Positions 25,713-34,713 of a stretch of DNA of 64,000 nucleotides are shown here, in pieces. A model generated the notes under the pieces. That model searched no databases, was not told the origin of the DNA, and saw only the letters and a list, made by a program, of their open reading frames with translations. The DNA is taken from contig NZ_QFWX01000002.1 in the NCBI RefSeq assembly GCF_003344045.1, forward strand, positions 529,270 through 593,269, given 5' to 3'. How positions within the stretch are numbered: position 1 is the first letter of the stretch; each line of letters starts with the position of its first letter. The stretch is from Marinobacter vulgaris. Its GTDB lineage: Bacteria > Pseudomonadota > Gammaproteobacteria > Pseudomonadales > Oleiphilaceae. The translations under genes and the position numbers were made by a program.

Positions 25713-26564
25713 ATGGCAACAATGACTATAACCCCCAGAGTTCTGACCCGAGTGTTCCGTATTTTTTGGTGTTGCGAGCATGGTTTTAACGCTCGTGGAC
25801 TCACTGTTTTCCTTGTCGTTATCCTCACGCTTGCCGGCCCCGGTCAGGCCCAGCAAATTCGCGACTCTGTAAAAGTCGGGTACATGGATGCGGCCCCGCT
25901 GACTTACCAGGCTGAAAATGGTCGTGCCGAAGGCGTCTTTATCGAGCTGACCCGCCGTGTGGCGGAGGAAGCAGGGTTTGATCTGGAGTTCGAGTATCTG
26001 CCGGTAACCCGCGCCTATTTCTATCTGCGCACCGGGGGTATCGACGTCTGGCCCGGATTAACCGATGTGCCTGCCCTTGAGGGGGAAGTGCTGGAGACCT
26101 TTGTAAGCCCGATGCCAATCCAGCTCAGCGCCTTTGGAATGGAGCAGCAGCAGCCGGTTTCGCACTTCAATGATCTCAGGGACAAAACCCTGATCCTGAT
26201 CTCTGGCTACACCTATGGCGGCCTGGCCGAGCGTCTCGAGCAGACTGCCGGCATAGCGGTAACCGAAGCCCCCAATCACCGGGCGGCGGTGGCTATGCTG
26301 AGCCGCGGCCGGGGCGACTACCTGTTGGATTATCAGGAGCCGGTGAAGGCGGTACTGGAGGAGTTTCCCGTCCAGGGGGTTCGCGAGTATCCCGTGCGGA
26401 TCCGGAACACGGCCTGGATTTTCTCGCTGGCGAATCCGCGAAGCAGCCAGTTGCGTGACGCCTTTGACGATGCCTACCTGCGGCTTGCAGAACGCGGTGA
26501 GGTTCCCGAGCCGCGGACGTTCAGCAAGGGGTTTCAGCTTCCGGGACTGGCCGATCTGCTTTAG
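25713..26564 (+). CDS. Periplasmic solute-binding protein, family 3-like
   Basis: A protein of 283 residues with an N-terminal hydrophobic signal segment ending near GQAQQ (about residues 29-48) and a bilobed periplasmic binding domain of the amino-acid-binding type (VKVGYMDAAPLTYQ, then GVFIELTRRVAEEAGFDLEF). No membrane or ATPase component is adjacent, so it may be a stand-alone sensor-like or orphan protein. The start is uncertain: the first 28 residues are unusual for a signal peptide. Its stop codon overlaps that of the convergent DUF3047 gene. Confidence 0.7.
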   Translation: MATMTITPRVLTRVFRIFWCCEHGFNARGLTVFLVVILTLAGPGQAQQIRDSVKVGYMDAAPLTYQAENGRAEGVFIELTRRVAEEAGFDLEFEYLPVTRAYFYLRTGGIDVWPGLTDVPALEGEVLETFVSPMPIQLSAFGMEQQQPVSHFNDLRDKTLILISGYTYGGLAERLEQTAGIAVTEAPNHRAAVAMLSRGRGDYLLDYQEPVKAVLEEFPVQGVREYPVRIRNTAWIFSLANPRSSQLRDAFDDAYLRLAERGEVPEPRTFSKGFQLPGLADLL

Positions 26565-27292
26565 GGCTTGAGCAACTGGATATCGCCGTACCAGGCGGTA
26601 GCGGATTCCCCGGTGTTGTCGGAATCCGACATGATGGCAACGCCCGCCAGCTTCGGGGGTGTACGGCCAAAGGCTTCTTTGTAGTCCGCAACAATGTCCC
26701 GCTCCACGGTCACCCACTCACCGCTGTTGCTCTCCCCGGAGTTCACCGCCACCATCATCGTGGTGTCGGTAAAAGGATTAACAACGATTTCTCCAACCGG
26801 CAACCGATTGGCCCAGATATAGTTCAGGGCGTTGCCGGGCAGTTCCTCGCCGAACAGAACTTCCACGGTCTTGCGTTTGGCGCGCTCGAAGAAACCGGCT
26901 TCCTCAGGCTCGAACTCGAAGGCGACGTAGATCCGGGCGGGGTAGTCGTCACCCTCCTTTGTGCGGGCGTCACCCTGTTCGAACACATTGGATACCTTCC
27001 AGCGCCATCGCAGAATCAGTGATTCCCCGGGCTCCACTGACACCCGTGCAATCAGCCCGGAAGCGCTGTTATCGGTGGTAGCCTTGACGACCTGTTCGCC
27101 GTTGTCCTGCACCAACCGGTAGCGGCTGTGGCGGTCGATCTTCGGAAACTCCAATGGCTCCCAGCCGTCTTCCAGGGAGGTCATGGCGGAGAAGGCCCGG
27201 ACCAGTGAGTCATCGTCATTATCCGCCTGGGCCGGTACAGCCAGAATGGGCAGGATCAGCGATGCCAGTAAACCGTTCAGTGCGTGATTCAT
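26561..27292 (-). CDS. DUF3047 domain secreted protein
   Basis: A protein of 243 residues with a signal peptide (cleavage after about AQA) and a single beta-rich domain that I recognise as DUF3047, a family of uncharacterised proteobacterial proteins. Features are LRWRWKVSNVFEQGDARTK and YPARIYVAFEF. It is divergent from the nrdAB control region and convergent with the binding protein on its other side, with overlapping stop codons. Confidence 0.8.
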   Translation of the reverse strand: MNHALNGLLASLILPILAVPAQADNDDDSLVRAFSAMTSLEDGWEPLEFPKIDRHSRYRLVQDNGEQVVKATTDNSASGLIARVSVEPGESLILRWRWKVSNVFEQGDARTKEGDDYPARIYVAFEFEPEEAGFFERAKRKTVEVLFGEELPGNALNYIWANRLPVGEIVVNPFTDTTMMVAVNSGESNSGEWVTVERDIVADYKEAFGRTPPKLAGVAIMSDSDNTGESATAWYGDIQLLKP

Positions 27293-27343
27293 GATGCTCT
27301 CCCATGGTTGCGGTTAGTGACCGGCAACCGGCCAAAAAGTGCC

Positions 27344-27406
27344 TTGTTGTGATTGGCTTTACTGTATATAGTGTTTTTATCCTTGGTTAGGTACCAGATA
27401 TGGTGA
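27344..27406 (+). promoter_or_regulatory. nrdAB promoter with two NrdR boxes
   Basis: The promoter reads TTGTTG at 27344-27349, 17 bases, then TATAGT at 27367-27372. A NrdR-type box, TTACTGTATATAGTGT at 27359-27374, overlaps the -10; it differs from the NrdR consensus ACACTATATATAGTGT at three places on the left arm. A weaker second box at 27391-27406 (GTACCAGATATGGTGA) starts 32 bases later, about the spacing of known NrdR box pairs. NrdR represses ribonucleotide reductase genes when nucleotides are plentiful. Confidence 0.75.
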
Positions 27407-27430
27407 TTAAAGGTAAATCACTTAGCAACG

Positions 27431-27624
27431 GTCATCATGCGTGATAACGCCTTTGACGACGTTTTGAAAATGGTACCGGGAATCCGGTGAGACTCCGGAG
27501 CTGACGCGCAGCGGTATTGGGGAACAAGCGAGGCACAAAGACACTGGCTAGCACCGGGAAGTCGCCACGCAAGGCCGAACCAGATGGTTCACGCCCCTGA
27601 GTCCGAAGACCTGCCAGGGATGAC
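27431..27624 (+). ncRNA. Cobalamin riboswitch upstream of nrdAB
   Basis: The leader contains the B12 box AGTCCGAAGACCTGCC at 27600-27615 and the conserved core GGTGAGACTCCGGAGCTGACGC in the first half. A closing stem pairs GTCATC (27431-27436) with GATGAC (27619-27624). A hairpin after the aptamer (about 27626-27652) may be the switch element. Cobalamin riboswitches usually turn expression off when adenosylcobalamin is abundant. Here it would shut off the B12-independent class Ia enzyme when a B12-dependent class II enzyme could work. Confidence 0.92.
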
Positions 27625-27766
27625 AACTGCACCTTCGCGTATAAGGTGAGCAGACCGGAATGACATCACCCCGTCAATGGTGCCGACCTGGCGCTACGGT
27701 GGTGTCTCCGATTCTCTCTGCCTGCGCGAAGGACATGGAACACAACGCGTATTCAGGAGAACCGAC

Positions 27767-30541
27767 ATGTCCACAGCCACTCTGGACGAGCCCCAGCAAC
27801 ACCCGGCCTCCCGGCCAACCGCTACCGACTCCCTGCAGGTTATCAAACGCAGCGGCACCCTGGTGGGATTTGATGCCGCCAAGATCAGTGTTGCGGTTAC
27901 CAGAGCGTTTCTTGCCGTCGAAGGCGATGACGCCGCCGGATCCGCCCGCATTCATGACGCCGTGGAGCGAGTCACCCGGCAGGTCACCCAGGCTATCAGC
28001 CGCCGCCTGAAGGCCGGCGGCAAGGTTCACATCGAAGACATTCAGGACCAGGTGGAGCTGGCGCTGATGCGGGCCGGGGAACAGAAGGTTGCACGCGCCT
28101 ACGTGCTCTACCGGGAAGCTCATGCCCAGGAGAGAGCCAGTAAGGCGCCGGTGGAAGCCCATCCCACGCTGACGGTCAAGAAAGCCAGCGGCGAATTGGC
28201 GCCACTGGACGTGGGGCTGATGAAAGCTCAGGTGGAACACGCCAGCCGGGGACTTGAGGGCATCAACGGTGAGACCCTCGTAGAAGGCGCGTTGCGCAAT
28301 CTTTACGACGGTATTGCCGAAGAAGAGGTTCTGTCCGCCCTGATCATGACGGCCCGCGGCCGCATCGAGCAGGAGCCGGACTACAGTGCGGTAACCGCAC
28401 GCCTGTTGCTGGAACAGCTGCGGCTGGAAACCGCGACCGCCCTGGCCTTGCCCCTCAACCTGCCGCTGGCGGAGGTGTATCCCCGGGCCCTGGGTGCGCT
28501 CATTCACCAGGGTATTCGCCACGAGCTGCTCGACGAAGCAATGGCGGCATTCGATCTGGAACGACTGGGCGCCCACCTCAAGCCTGAAAGGGACTACCAG
28601 TTCGGTTTCCTTGGCCTGCAGACCCTGTACGACCGGTACTTCATCAACTGGAAGGGCGATCGCCTGGAGTTACCCCAGGTCTTTTTCATGCGGGTGGCCA
28701 TGGGTCTGGCCCTGAAGGAGGACGATCCCGATGCCCGCGCCGTCGAATTTTATGACCTGTTGTCGTCCTTCGATTATATGGCGTCCACGCCCACCCTGTT
28801 CAACAGTGGCACCCGGCATTCCCAGCTTTCATCCTGTTATCTCACCACCGTGCAGGACGATCTGGAAGGCATCTACGGCGCTATCCGCGACAACGCCATG
28901 CTTTCGAAGTGGGCCGGCGGCCTGGGCAACGACTGGACACCGGTGCGGGCCATGGGCGCCCATATCAAGGGGACCAACGGCAGCAGCCAGGGCGTCGTGC
29001 CATTTCTGAAAGTGGTGAACGACACTGCCGTGGCGGTGAATCAGGGCGGCAAGCGCAAGGGCGCGGTGTGCGCCTACCTGGAAAGCTGGCACCTGGACAT
29101 CGAGGAGTTCCTGGAGCTGCGCAAGAACACCGGGGACGAACGCCGGCGCACCCATGACATGAACACCGCCAACTGGGTGCCGGACCTGCTGATCGAGCGC
29201 ATGCGCGAGGATAAAGACTGGACCCTGTTCTCCCCCAGCGATGCGCCGGATCTGCACGACCTGTACGGCAACGCCTTCCGTGAGCGTTACGGGTATTACG
29301 AAGCGCTGGCCGAGCAGGGCAGGATCAAGCTGTTCAAGAAAATCCCGGCCAAGCAGCTCTGGCGCAAGATGCTCACCGTGCTGTTCGAAACCGGCCACCC
29401 CTGGATCACCTTCAAGGACCCCTGTAACCTGCGCTCACCACAGCAGCATCGGGGCGTGGTGCACAGCTCCAATCTATGTACCGAAATCACCCTAAACACC
29501 AGCGTCGATGAAATCGCCGTGTGCAATCTGGGCTCCATCAACCTGGCGGCGCATATCCGCGATGGTGAACTGGACGTGCAGCGGCTGGAACGGACCGTGA
29601 ACACAGCAGTGCGCATGCTCGATAACGTGGTCGACATCAACTATTACGCGGTGCCCCAGGCGAGAAACTCCAACGTCAAGCACCGCCCGGTGGGCCTCGG
29701 CCTGATGGGCTTTCAGGACGCGCTCTATAAACTCAACCTGCCCTACACCAGCGCGGAAGCGGTGGAGTTTGCCGACCTGTCCATGGAACAGATCAGTTAC
29801 TTTGCCATCCGCGCCTCCGCCACGCTGGCCAGTGAACGCGGCGCTTACGAGAGCTACGAGGGGTCTCTCTGGCAGCAGGGCATCCTGCCGCTCGATTCCA
29901 TCAGCCTGCTGAAGGAAAACCGGCGGGACGGGGACCTGTCGGTGAATACCAACAGCCACCTGGACTGGACCCCGGTGCGTGAGCTGATCGCAAAGCATGG
30001 CATGCGCAACAGCAACGTCATGGCCATCGCGCCCACGGCGACCATCTCCAACATTGTGGGCGTGTCCCAGTCCATCGAACCGGCGTACCAGAACCTGTTC
30101 GTCAAATCGAACCTGTCCGGTGAGTTCACCGTGGTGAATCCTTCGCTGGTCCGCGATCTCAAGGCTGCAGGGCTCTGGGACAACGTCATGGTCAACGACC
30201 TCAAATACTTTGATGGCAGTGTGCAGCAGATCGACCGCATTCCGACCGAACTCAAGGCCCGCTACGCCACCGCCTTTGAAATCGACGCCCGCTGGCTGGT
30301 GGAAGCCGCCGCCCGCCGCCAGAAATGGCTGGACCAGGCCCAGAGCCTGAACCTGTACATGGCCGAACCCAGTGGCAGGAAACTGGACGGTCTGTACCAG
30401 CTGGCCTGGGAACGCGGCCTGAAGACCACCTATTACCTGCGCTCCCTGGGTGCCACGGGCGCCGAGAAATCCGCCCCGGTGACGGCGCCACAGCCGCAGG
30501 TGTGCAGTATCGACGAGCCGGATTGCGAAGCCTGCCAATAA
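27767..30541 (+). CDS. nrdA: Class Ia ribonucleotide reductase, large subunit
   Basis: A protein of 924 residues, longer than E. coli NrdA (761) because it carries two N-terminal ATP-cone domains (about residues 20-110 and 118-210), an architecture known from Pseudomonas. The radical/active-site segment NLCTEITLN gives C571, N569 and E573. The C-terminal redox pair is in DCEACQ. I start at ATG 27767, preceded by CAGGAGA. It reduces ribonucleoside diphosphates for DNA synthesis. NrdR boxes and a cobalamin riboswitch control it together with nrdB 16 bases downstream. Confidence 0.96.
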   Translation: MSTATLDEPQQHPASRPTATDSLQVIKRSGTLVGFDAAKISVAVTRAFLAVEGDDAAGSARIHDAVERVTRQVTQAISRRLKAGGKVHIEDIQDQVELALMRAGEQKVARAYVLYREAHAQERASKAPVEAHPTLTVKKASGELAPLDVGLMKAQVEHASRGLEGINGETLVEGALRNLYDGIAEEEVLSALIMTARGRIEQEPDYSAVTARLLLEQLRLETATALALPLNLPLAEVYPRALGALIHQGIRHELLDEAMAAFDLERLGAHLKPERDYQFGFLGLQTLYDRYFINWKGDRLELPQVFFMRVAMGLALKEDDPDARAVEFYDLLSSFDYMASTPTLFNSGTRHSQLSSCYLTTVQDDLEGIYGAIRDNAMLSKWAGGLGNDWTPVRAMGAHIKGTNGSSQGVVPFLKVVNDTAVAVNQGGKRKGAVCAYLESWHLDIEEFLELRKNTGDERRRTHDMNTANWVPDLLIERMREDKDWTLFSPSDAPDLHDLYGNAFRERYGYYEALAEQGRIKLFKKIPAKQLWRKMLTVLFETGHPWITFKDPCNLRSPQQHRGVVHSSNLCTEITLNTSVDEIAVCNLGSINLAAHIRDGELDVQRLERTVNTAVRMLDNVVDINYYAVPQARNSNVKHRPVGLGLMGFQDALYKLNLPYTSAEAVEFADLSMEQISYFAIRASATLASERGAYESYEGSLWQQGILPLDSISLLKENRRDGDLSVNTNSHLDWTPVRELIAKHGMRNSNVMAIAPTATISNIVGVSQSIEPAYQNLFVKSNLSGEFTVVNPSLVRDLKAAGLWDNVMVNDLKYFDGSVQQIDRIPTELKARYATAFEIDARWLVEAAARRQKWLDQAQSLNLYMAEPSGRKLDGLYQLAWERGLKTTYYLRSLGATGAEKSAPVTAPQPQVCSIDEPDCEACQ

Positions 30542-30557
30542 TTGAGGAGATAAAACC

Positions 30558-31616
30558 ATGCTCAACTGGAACGACGAACCAACCATCCAAACCAAAGCCG
30601 CCACGACAGCAGGCCCGGCCCCCGTCAAAGTTGATGACAAGCGGGTGATCAACGGCGACACCGACATCAACCAGCTGGCACCCTTCAAGTACCCCTGGGC
30701 CTGGGAGTACTTCATGAACGCCAACAAGAATCACTGGACGCCACTGGATGTGAACATGGCTCAGGACGTTCATGACTATCACCACCGCCTGAACCCGGCG
30801 GAAAAGCACGTCTATGAAAACGTGCTGGCGTACCTGACCACCTCCGACATCCTGGCCATGCGCAACATCGGTCTGGCCGTGATGGAGAAAATGAGCGCCC
30901 CGGAGCTGCAGATCTACCAGGCGCGGCAGGTGTATGAGGAAGCCATGCACACCTGGGCCTACCAGCACTGCATCGAAACCCTGAACCTGGACCAGAGTGA
31001 AATCTACAACCGCTACCGCGTGGTGCCGGCCATCAATGGCAAGATCCAGATGGCCAACCGCCGCCTGGATGCGGCCATGCGCTCCGACTTGAACCTGCGC
31101 AACCGGGACGACCTGCAGGAATTCATCATGTCCTATCTGTTCTTTGCGGCGGTGTTCGAGGGTACCTGGTTCTACAACGGCTTCAGCCCTATCTTCGCCC
31201 TGCAGCGCCGGGGCCTGATGCGCGGGACCGGCGAACAGCTGCAATACATCCTGCGGGACGAAGCCATGCACTTCTCCTTCGGCCTGAAGGTGGTGAACCA
31301 GATCCTGGAAGAGGAAAACATCACCCTGGACCCCAAAGCAGTCAGGGAGATGTGGGACGAATCCGAAGCCGCCGAAGTCGCCTACGCCAATTACATCCTG
31401 CGGGACCCGATCCTTGGCTATTCCGCCGACTACCACAGCGAGCAGTTCCGTTTTGTCGCCAACCGCCGTGCCAGGACCGTGGGCCTGGAAGAGCCGTTCC
31501 CGGGGGCGAAGAACGTGTCGCCCTGGCTGGATGAGCAGGCTACCATGCGCAAGGAGAAGAACTTTTTTGAAACCCGGGTGATCGAGTACCAGACCGGGGC
31601 ACAACTGGAGTGGTAG
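30558..31616 (+). CDS. nrdB: Class Ia ribonucleotide reductase, small subunit
   Basis: A protein of 352 residues. The diiron-tyrosyl site is visible as E128-A-M-H131-TWA-Y135, matching the Glu-x2-His-x3-Tyr pattern of E. coli NrdB, so the stable tyrosyl radical type is expected. The second ligand set is in YLFFAAVFEGTWFY and RDEAMHFSFG. It is cotranscribed with nrdA (GGAG before the ATG). Confidence 0.96.
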   Translation: MLNWNDEPTIQTKAATTAGPAPVKVDDKRVINGDTDINQLAPFKYPWAWEYFMNANKNHWTPLDVNMAQDVHDYHHRLNPAEKHVYENVLAYLTTSDILAMRNIGLAVMEKMSAPELQIYQARQVYEEAMHTWAYQHCIETLNLDQSEIYNRYRVVPAINGKIQMANRRLDAAMRSDLNLRNRDDLQEFIMSYLFFAAVFEGTWFYNGFSPIFALQRRGLMRGTGEQLQYILRDEAMHFSFGLKVVNQILEEENITLDPKAVREMWDESEAAEVAYANYILRDPILGYSADYHSEQFRFVANRRARTVGLEEPFPGAKNVSPWLDEQATMRKEKNFFETRVIEYQTGAQLEW

Positions 31617-31623
31617 CCGGTCA

Positions 31624-32166
31624 GTGGCGGGCGAGCAAGGTATGAAGTTGATCGAAGGGAGCCTGTGTCCGCTGTCGCCGTTGCGCTTTTTGTGCGATGA
31701 AATGTTGATCAACGTGGCGCAATGGCTGCGGGTTGCCGGATATGACACCGCCTTGCCCACCCCGGGCTCGCCAGACAGGCACCTGGTGGACTGCTCCCGC
31801 GCGGAGCAGCGATGGCTGGTTACCGCCGACGCGGACCTGCGGGAGTTTGTCTGTGCGCCATTCTATGTGCTGTATCTGCCGGGTGGGGATGATGAGGCCC
31901 GGCTGAAGGAACTGACTCTCCGGCTGGATCTGGATTGGTGCCTGGCCCCCTTCAGCCGCTGTAAAAACTGCAACACCCCACTGCACCCGGCCAGCGAGCG
32001 GGAGAAACAGCTCTTTCGCCCGGGGGTGCGCGGGGTGAGTAACGAGGCGGTATGGGCCTGTGTCACCTGTCGTCAGCTTTACTGGGAAGGAAGCCATGTT
32101 CGCCGTATGCGCAGTAGGCTGGAAGCGATGAACGCCTGGCGGGACGCTTTACGTCCGCCGCCATGA
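31624..32166 (+). CDS. Mut7-C family protein with zinc ribbon
   Basis: A protein of about 180 residues. The N-terminal part (FLCDEMLINVAQWLRVAGYD, then LVTADADLREF) has the acidic residues of the PIN-like Mut7-C RNase domain. The C-terminal part has a four-Cys zinc ribbon (CKNCN and CVTCRQ). Proteins of this family are predicted ribonucleases; the target is unknown. The start could be GTG 31624 or ATG 31642. It is 8 bases after nrdB, so it may be read through with the nrd operon. Confidence 0.8.
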   Translation: MAGEQGMKLIEGSLCPLSPLRFLCDEMLINVAQWLRVAGYDTALPTPGSPDRHLVDCSRAEQRWLVTADADLREFVCAPFYVLYLPGGDDEARLKELTLRLDLDWCLAPFSRCKNCNTPLHPASEREKQLFRPGVRGVSNEAVWACVTCRQLYWEGSHVRRMRSRLEAMNAWRDALRPPP

Positions 32167-32194
32167 TGCAGGTAACTATGTGAAGAGGCCTTAT

Positions 32195-32386
32195 ATGAAA
32201 TTCTTGCTTTTCCTGGGCACCGTGCGTGATAGCACGCCTCCAAAGCCAGCCCGCCTGGGTGTTCGCGTTGCCGAGGCACCCCCGGAGCTCAATGAGCTGG
32301 CGGCAAAGGAATATCGAGCGCAGGTTGATCCGTATAAGCTGGTAAGGGCTTTCAAGACGGATCCATCCGAACGCAACGCGCCTTAG
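32195..32386 (+). pseudogene. Remnant of an NAD(P)H-dependent FMN reductase (internal deletion)
   Basis: The frame codes for only 63 residues. Its first 27 (MKFLLFLGTVRDS, then PARLGVRVAEA) look like the flavodoxin-fold start of NADPH-dependent FMN reductases. The last 30 or so (ELAAKEYRAQVDPYKL, then FKTDPSERNAP) look like the C-terminal tail of the same family, as remembered. About 130-150 middle residues would be missing with the frame kept, so it is probably an internally deleted, non-functional gene. It could also be an unrelated small protein. Confidence 0.5.
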
Positions 32387-32577
32387 GTGTTATCAGCAAA
32401 AAAATCGGCTGCACAGTGACTTCAGGAAAAAAAACAGGCTGTCTGGTCGGTGCCCGCCCAGAGAGCCACGGACCGCCAGCTGTTAACCGGGTAACCACCT
32501 TAAAAGGCCAATTCTTCCTTGCCCTCGTGAGTCCATGCCATAGACTGGATAATGCCCATCGACAATTACAGAGAGGA

Positions 32578-33501
32578 ATGGCTGTGTCTATTAGCTCCCT
32601 TTTCCGCGGCCTAGCGGTATGTTGTGTATTGGCGTTGTCGGGCCCCGCCGCGGCTGCGGATCCGGTGGTGGTGTCTTCCAAGATAGATACCGAAGGCGCG
32701 GTGCTTGGCCAGATAGTGCTGCAGTCTCTGAAAGCCGCAGGCATTCCGGTGGAAAACCGGCTCCAGTTGGGCGGTACCAGTATCGTCAGGAAAGCCATCA
32801 AGGCCGGGGAGATCGACATTTATCCGGAATACACCGGTAACGCCGCCTTTTTTCATGATCAGGCTGATCGGGATATCTGGAAAAACGCGGACAAAGCCTA
32901 TGAGCAGGCGGCGAAGCTGGATCAGGACTCGCACAACATTGTCTGGTTGAAGCCTGCACAGGCAAACAACACCTGGGCCATGAGCGTGCGGGGGGACCTG
33001 GCGCGGGAGCACAACCTGAACACGCTGAACGACCTGGCGGCCTATCTGAATGGCGGCGGAGTTTTCAAGTTCGCCGCCAGTGCCGAGTTTGTTGAGTCCG
33101 CCAGTGCCCTTCCGGCTTTCCAGGAGGCTTACGGCTTCAAGCTGGATGCTGATCAGCTGCTGATCCTGTCCGGTGGCAACACGGCGGCGACGCTGCGGGC
33201 AGCCGCTCTGAACGATAACGATGTTAACGGTGCGATGACGTATGGCACTGATGGTGGCCTTGGCGCGCTGGATCTGAAAGTGATGGAAGATACAGCCGGC
33301 GTCCAGCCCGTCTACCAGCCTGCGCCGATTGTTCGGGCAGAGGTCCTGCAAGACTACCCCGGAATTCGGGACGCGCTTGATCCGGTGTTCGAAACTCTTG
33401 ATCTGGAGACGCTTCAACGTCTGAATGGCCAGGTTGCGGTGAACGGCGTGCCGGCGGAAACCGTCGCTCGTGATTATCTGGACTCCCTGGCCAGGAATTA
33501 A
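32578..33501 (+). CDS. osmF: Osmoprotectant ABC transporter substrate-binding protein, OsmF/YehZ-like
   Basis: A protein of 307 residues (E. coli OsmF/YehZ 305) with a Sec signal peptide ending at PAAAAD. It belongs to the OpuAC family of quaternary-amine binding proteins (VVSSKIDTEGAVLGQI, then AGEIDIYPEYTG). It delivers a betaine-type solute to the permeases encoded next. I chose ATG 32578, preceded by GAGAGG. The four genes follow the same order as E. coli yehZYXW, which imports glycine betaine with low affinity and responds to stress. Confidence 0.88.
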   Translation: MAVSISSLFRGLAVCCVLALSGPAAAADPVVVSSKIDTEGAVLGQIVLQSLKAAGIPVENRLQLGGTSIVRKAIKAGEIDIYPEYTGNAAFFHDQADRDIWKNADKAYEQAAKLDQDSHNIVWLKPAQANNTWAMSVRGDLAREHNLNTLNDLAAYLNGGGVFKFAASAEFVESASALPAFQEAYGFKLDADQLLILSGGNTAATLRAAALNDNDVNGAMTYGTDGGLGALDLKVMEDTAGVQPVYQPAPIVRAEVLQDYPGIRDALDPVFETLDLETLQRLNGQVAVNGVPAETVARDYLDSLARN

Positions 33502-33504
33502 GAT

Positions 33505-34692
33505 TTGTCGAGCACCTGGTCCACGTCTGATCTTTCCCCGCCCAACCGTGTAGTGTCAGTGCTGGCACTGTCTGCCCTGGTGCTGGTCTGGGTTCTGAAT
33601 CTGGGCACGATACTGCCCAACCGAATTGTCCCGGGTACCGGCCATGGGCTGTTGTCTGCCATCGGCTGGCCAGGGGCCATGCTGGTAACCGCAGCACTTT
33701 CAGGTTGTCTGCTTATTGCCCTGTTGCCACTGCGTTTCCGCTATGTCTCTCTGCTGATACTGGTGAGTGCTTCGCTGGCAACCCTGCCGCTTTTGCTGGA
33801 AGTGTTCGCTGCCCGGCATCTACCTGAAAACTCGCCCTATGCGCGCTCGTCTATAGGTTCAGGCTTCTGGTGCCTGCTGTTTTTCCTATCGCTCATGCTG
33901 ATCGAAATTTTTGGGCGCCTGGGAAGTGGGCGAGGTCTTCAGTTAATCGTTGTGGCGGTGATTTGCGGAAGCTGGGTATGGCTGTTCCAGGGGGATGGCC
34001 TGGAGAGTCTGTCGCTGGTGCGGGAGTTTAATGCACGGCCGGACAAGTTTGAGCAGGCTCTCTGGACGCACCTCGCTCTTGCATTGGGAGCCGTGACCAT
34101 CAGTGCCGGCCTGGCCTTTGTACTGGCATTGCAGATGATCCGCAGCGTGGCCTGGCGCCGTCCCGTTCTGTCCGTTGTCAGCTTTCTCCAGACGATTCCC
34201 AGCCTGGCGGTGTTTGGCCTGCTGATCGCGCCGTTGAGCGCTCTGGTGGAGGCCTATCCGGTTCTGCAGGCGCTGGGCATCCGTGGCATTGGCTGGGCGC
34301 CGGCGATGCTGGCCTTGGTGGCCTACAGCCTGTTGCCCATGGTGCGCAACACATATGTGGCGCTGACAGAAGTGCCTGAAAGTCTGGCGGATGCCGGGCG
34401 GGGCATGGGCATGAATGAGCGCCAGCTGTTTTTCAGGCTCAAGCTGCCACTGGCGCTGCCGGTGATTGTCGAGGGCGTTCGCATCACCACGATTCAGGCG
34501 ATTGGCCTGACGGCGGTGGCGGCGCTGATTGGTGCCGGTGGGTTCGGCAGCTTTATTTTTCAGGGCCTGGGGCAGGCGGCGATGGATCTGGTATTGCTCG
34601 GTGCGTTGCCTACCATTGCACTGGCACTGCTGGCGGATGCCTTGCTTTCGATGCTGGCGGCCAGCCTGCGGCCAACACCGGCGACGGCATGA
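33505..34692 (+). CDS. yehY: Osmoprotectant ABC transporter permease, YehY-like
   Basis: A membrane protein of 395 residues (E. coli YehY 385). The N-terminal half is an extra membrane region of about five helices, and the C-terminal half is a standard binding-protein-dependent permease domain with the coupling loop near ESLADAGRGMGMNERQLFFRLKLPL. It starts at TTG 33505, 3 bases after the binding-protein gene. Confidence 0.87.
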   Translation: MSSTWSTSDLSPPNRVVSVLALSALVLVWVLNLGTILPNRIVPGTGHGLLSAIGWPGAMLVTAALSGCLLIALLPLRFRYVSLLILVSASLATLPLLLEVFAARHLPENSPYARSSIGSGFWCLLFFLSLMLIEIFGRLGSGRGLQLIVVAVICGSWVWLFQGDGLESLSLVREFNARPDKFEQALWTHLALALGAVTISAGLAFVLALQMIRSVAWRRPVLSVVSFLQTIPSLAVFGLLIAPLSALVEAYPVLQALGIRGIGWAPAMLALVAYSLLPMVRNTYVALTEVPESLADAGRGMGMNERQLFFRLKLPLALPVIVEGVRITTIQAIGLTAVAALIGAGGFGSFIFQGLGQAAMDLVLLGALPTIALALLADALLSMLAASLRPTPATA

Positions 34693-34713
34693 CGGGGAAC
34701 AGGATGTGTCCGG

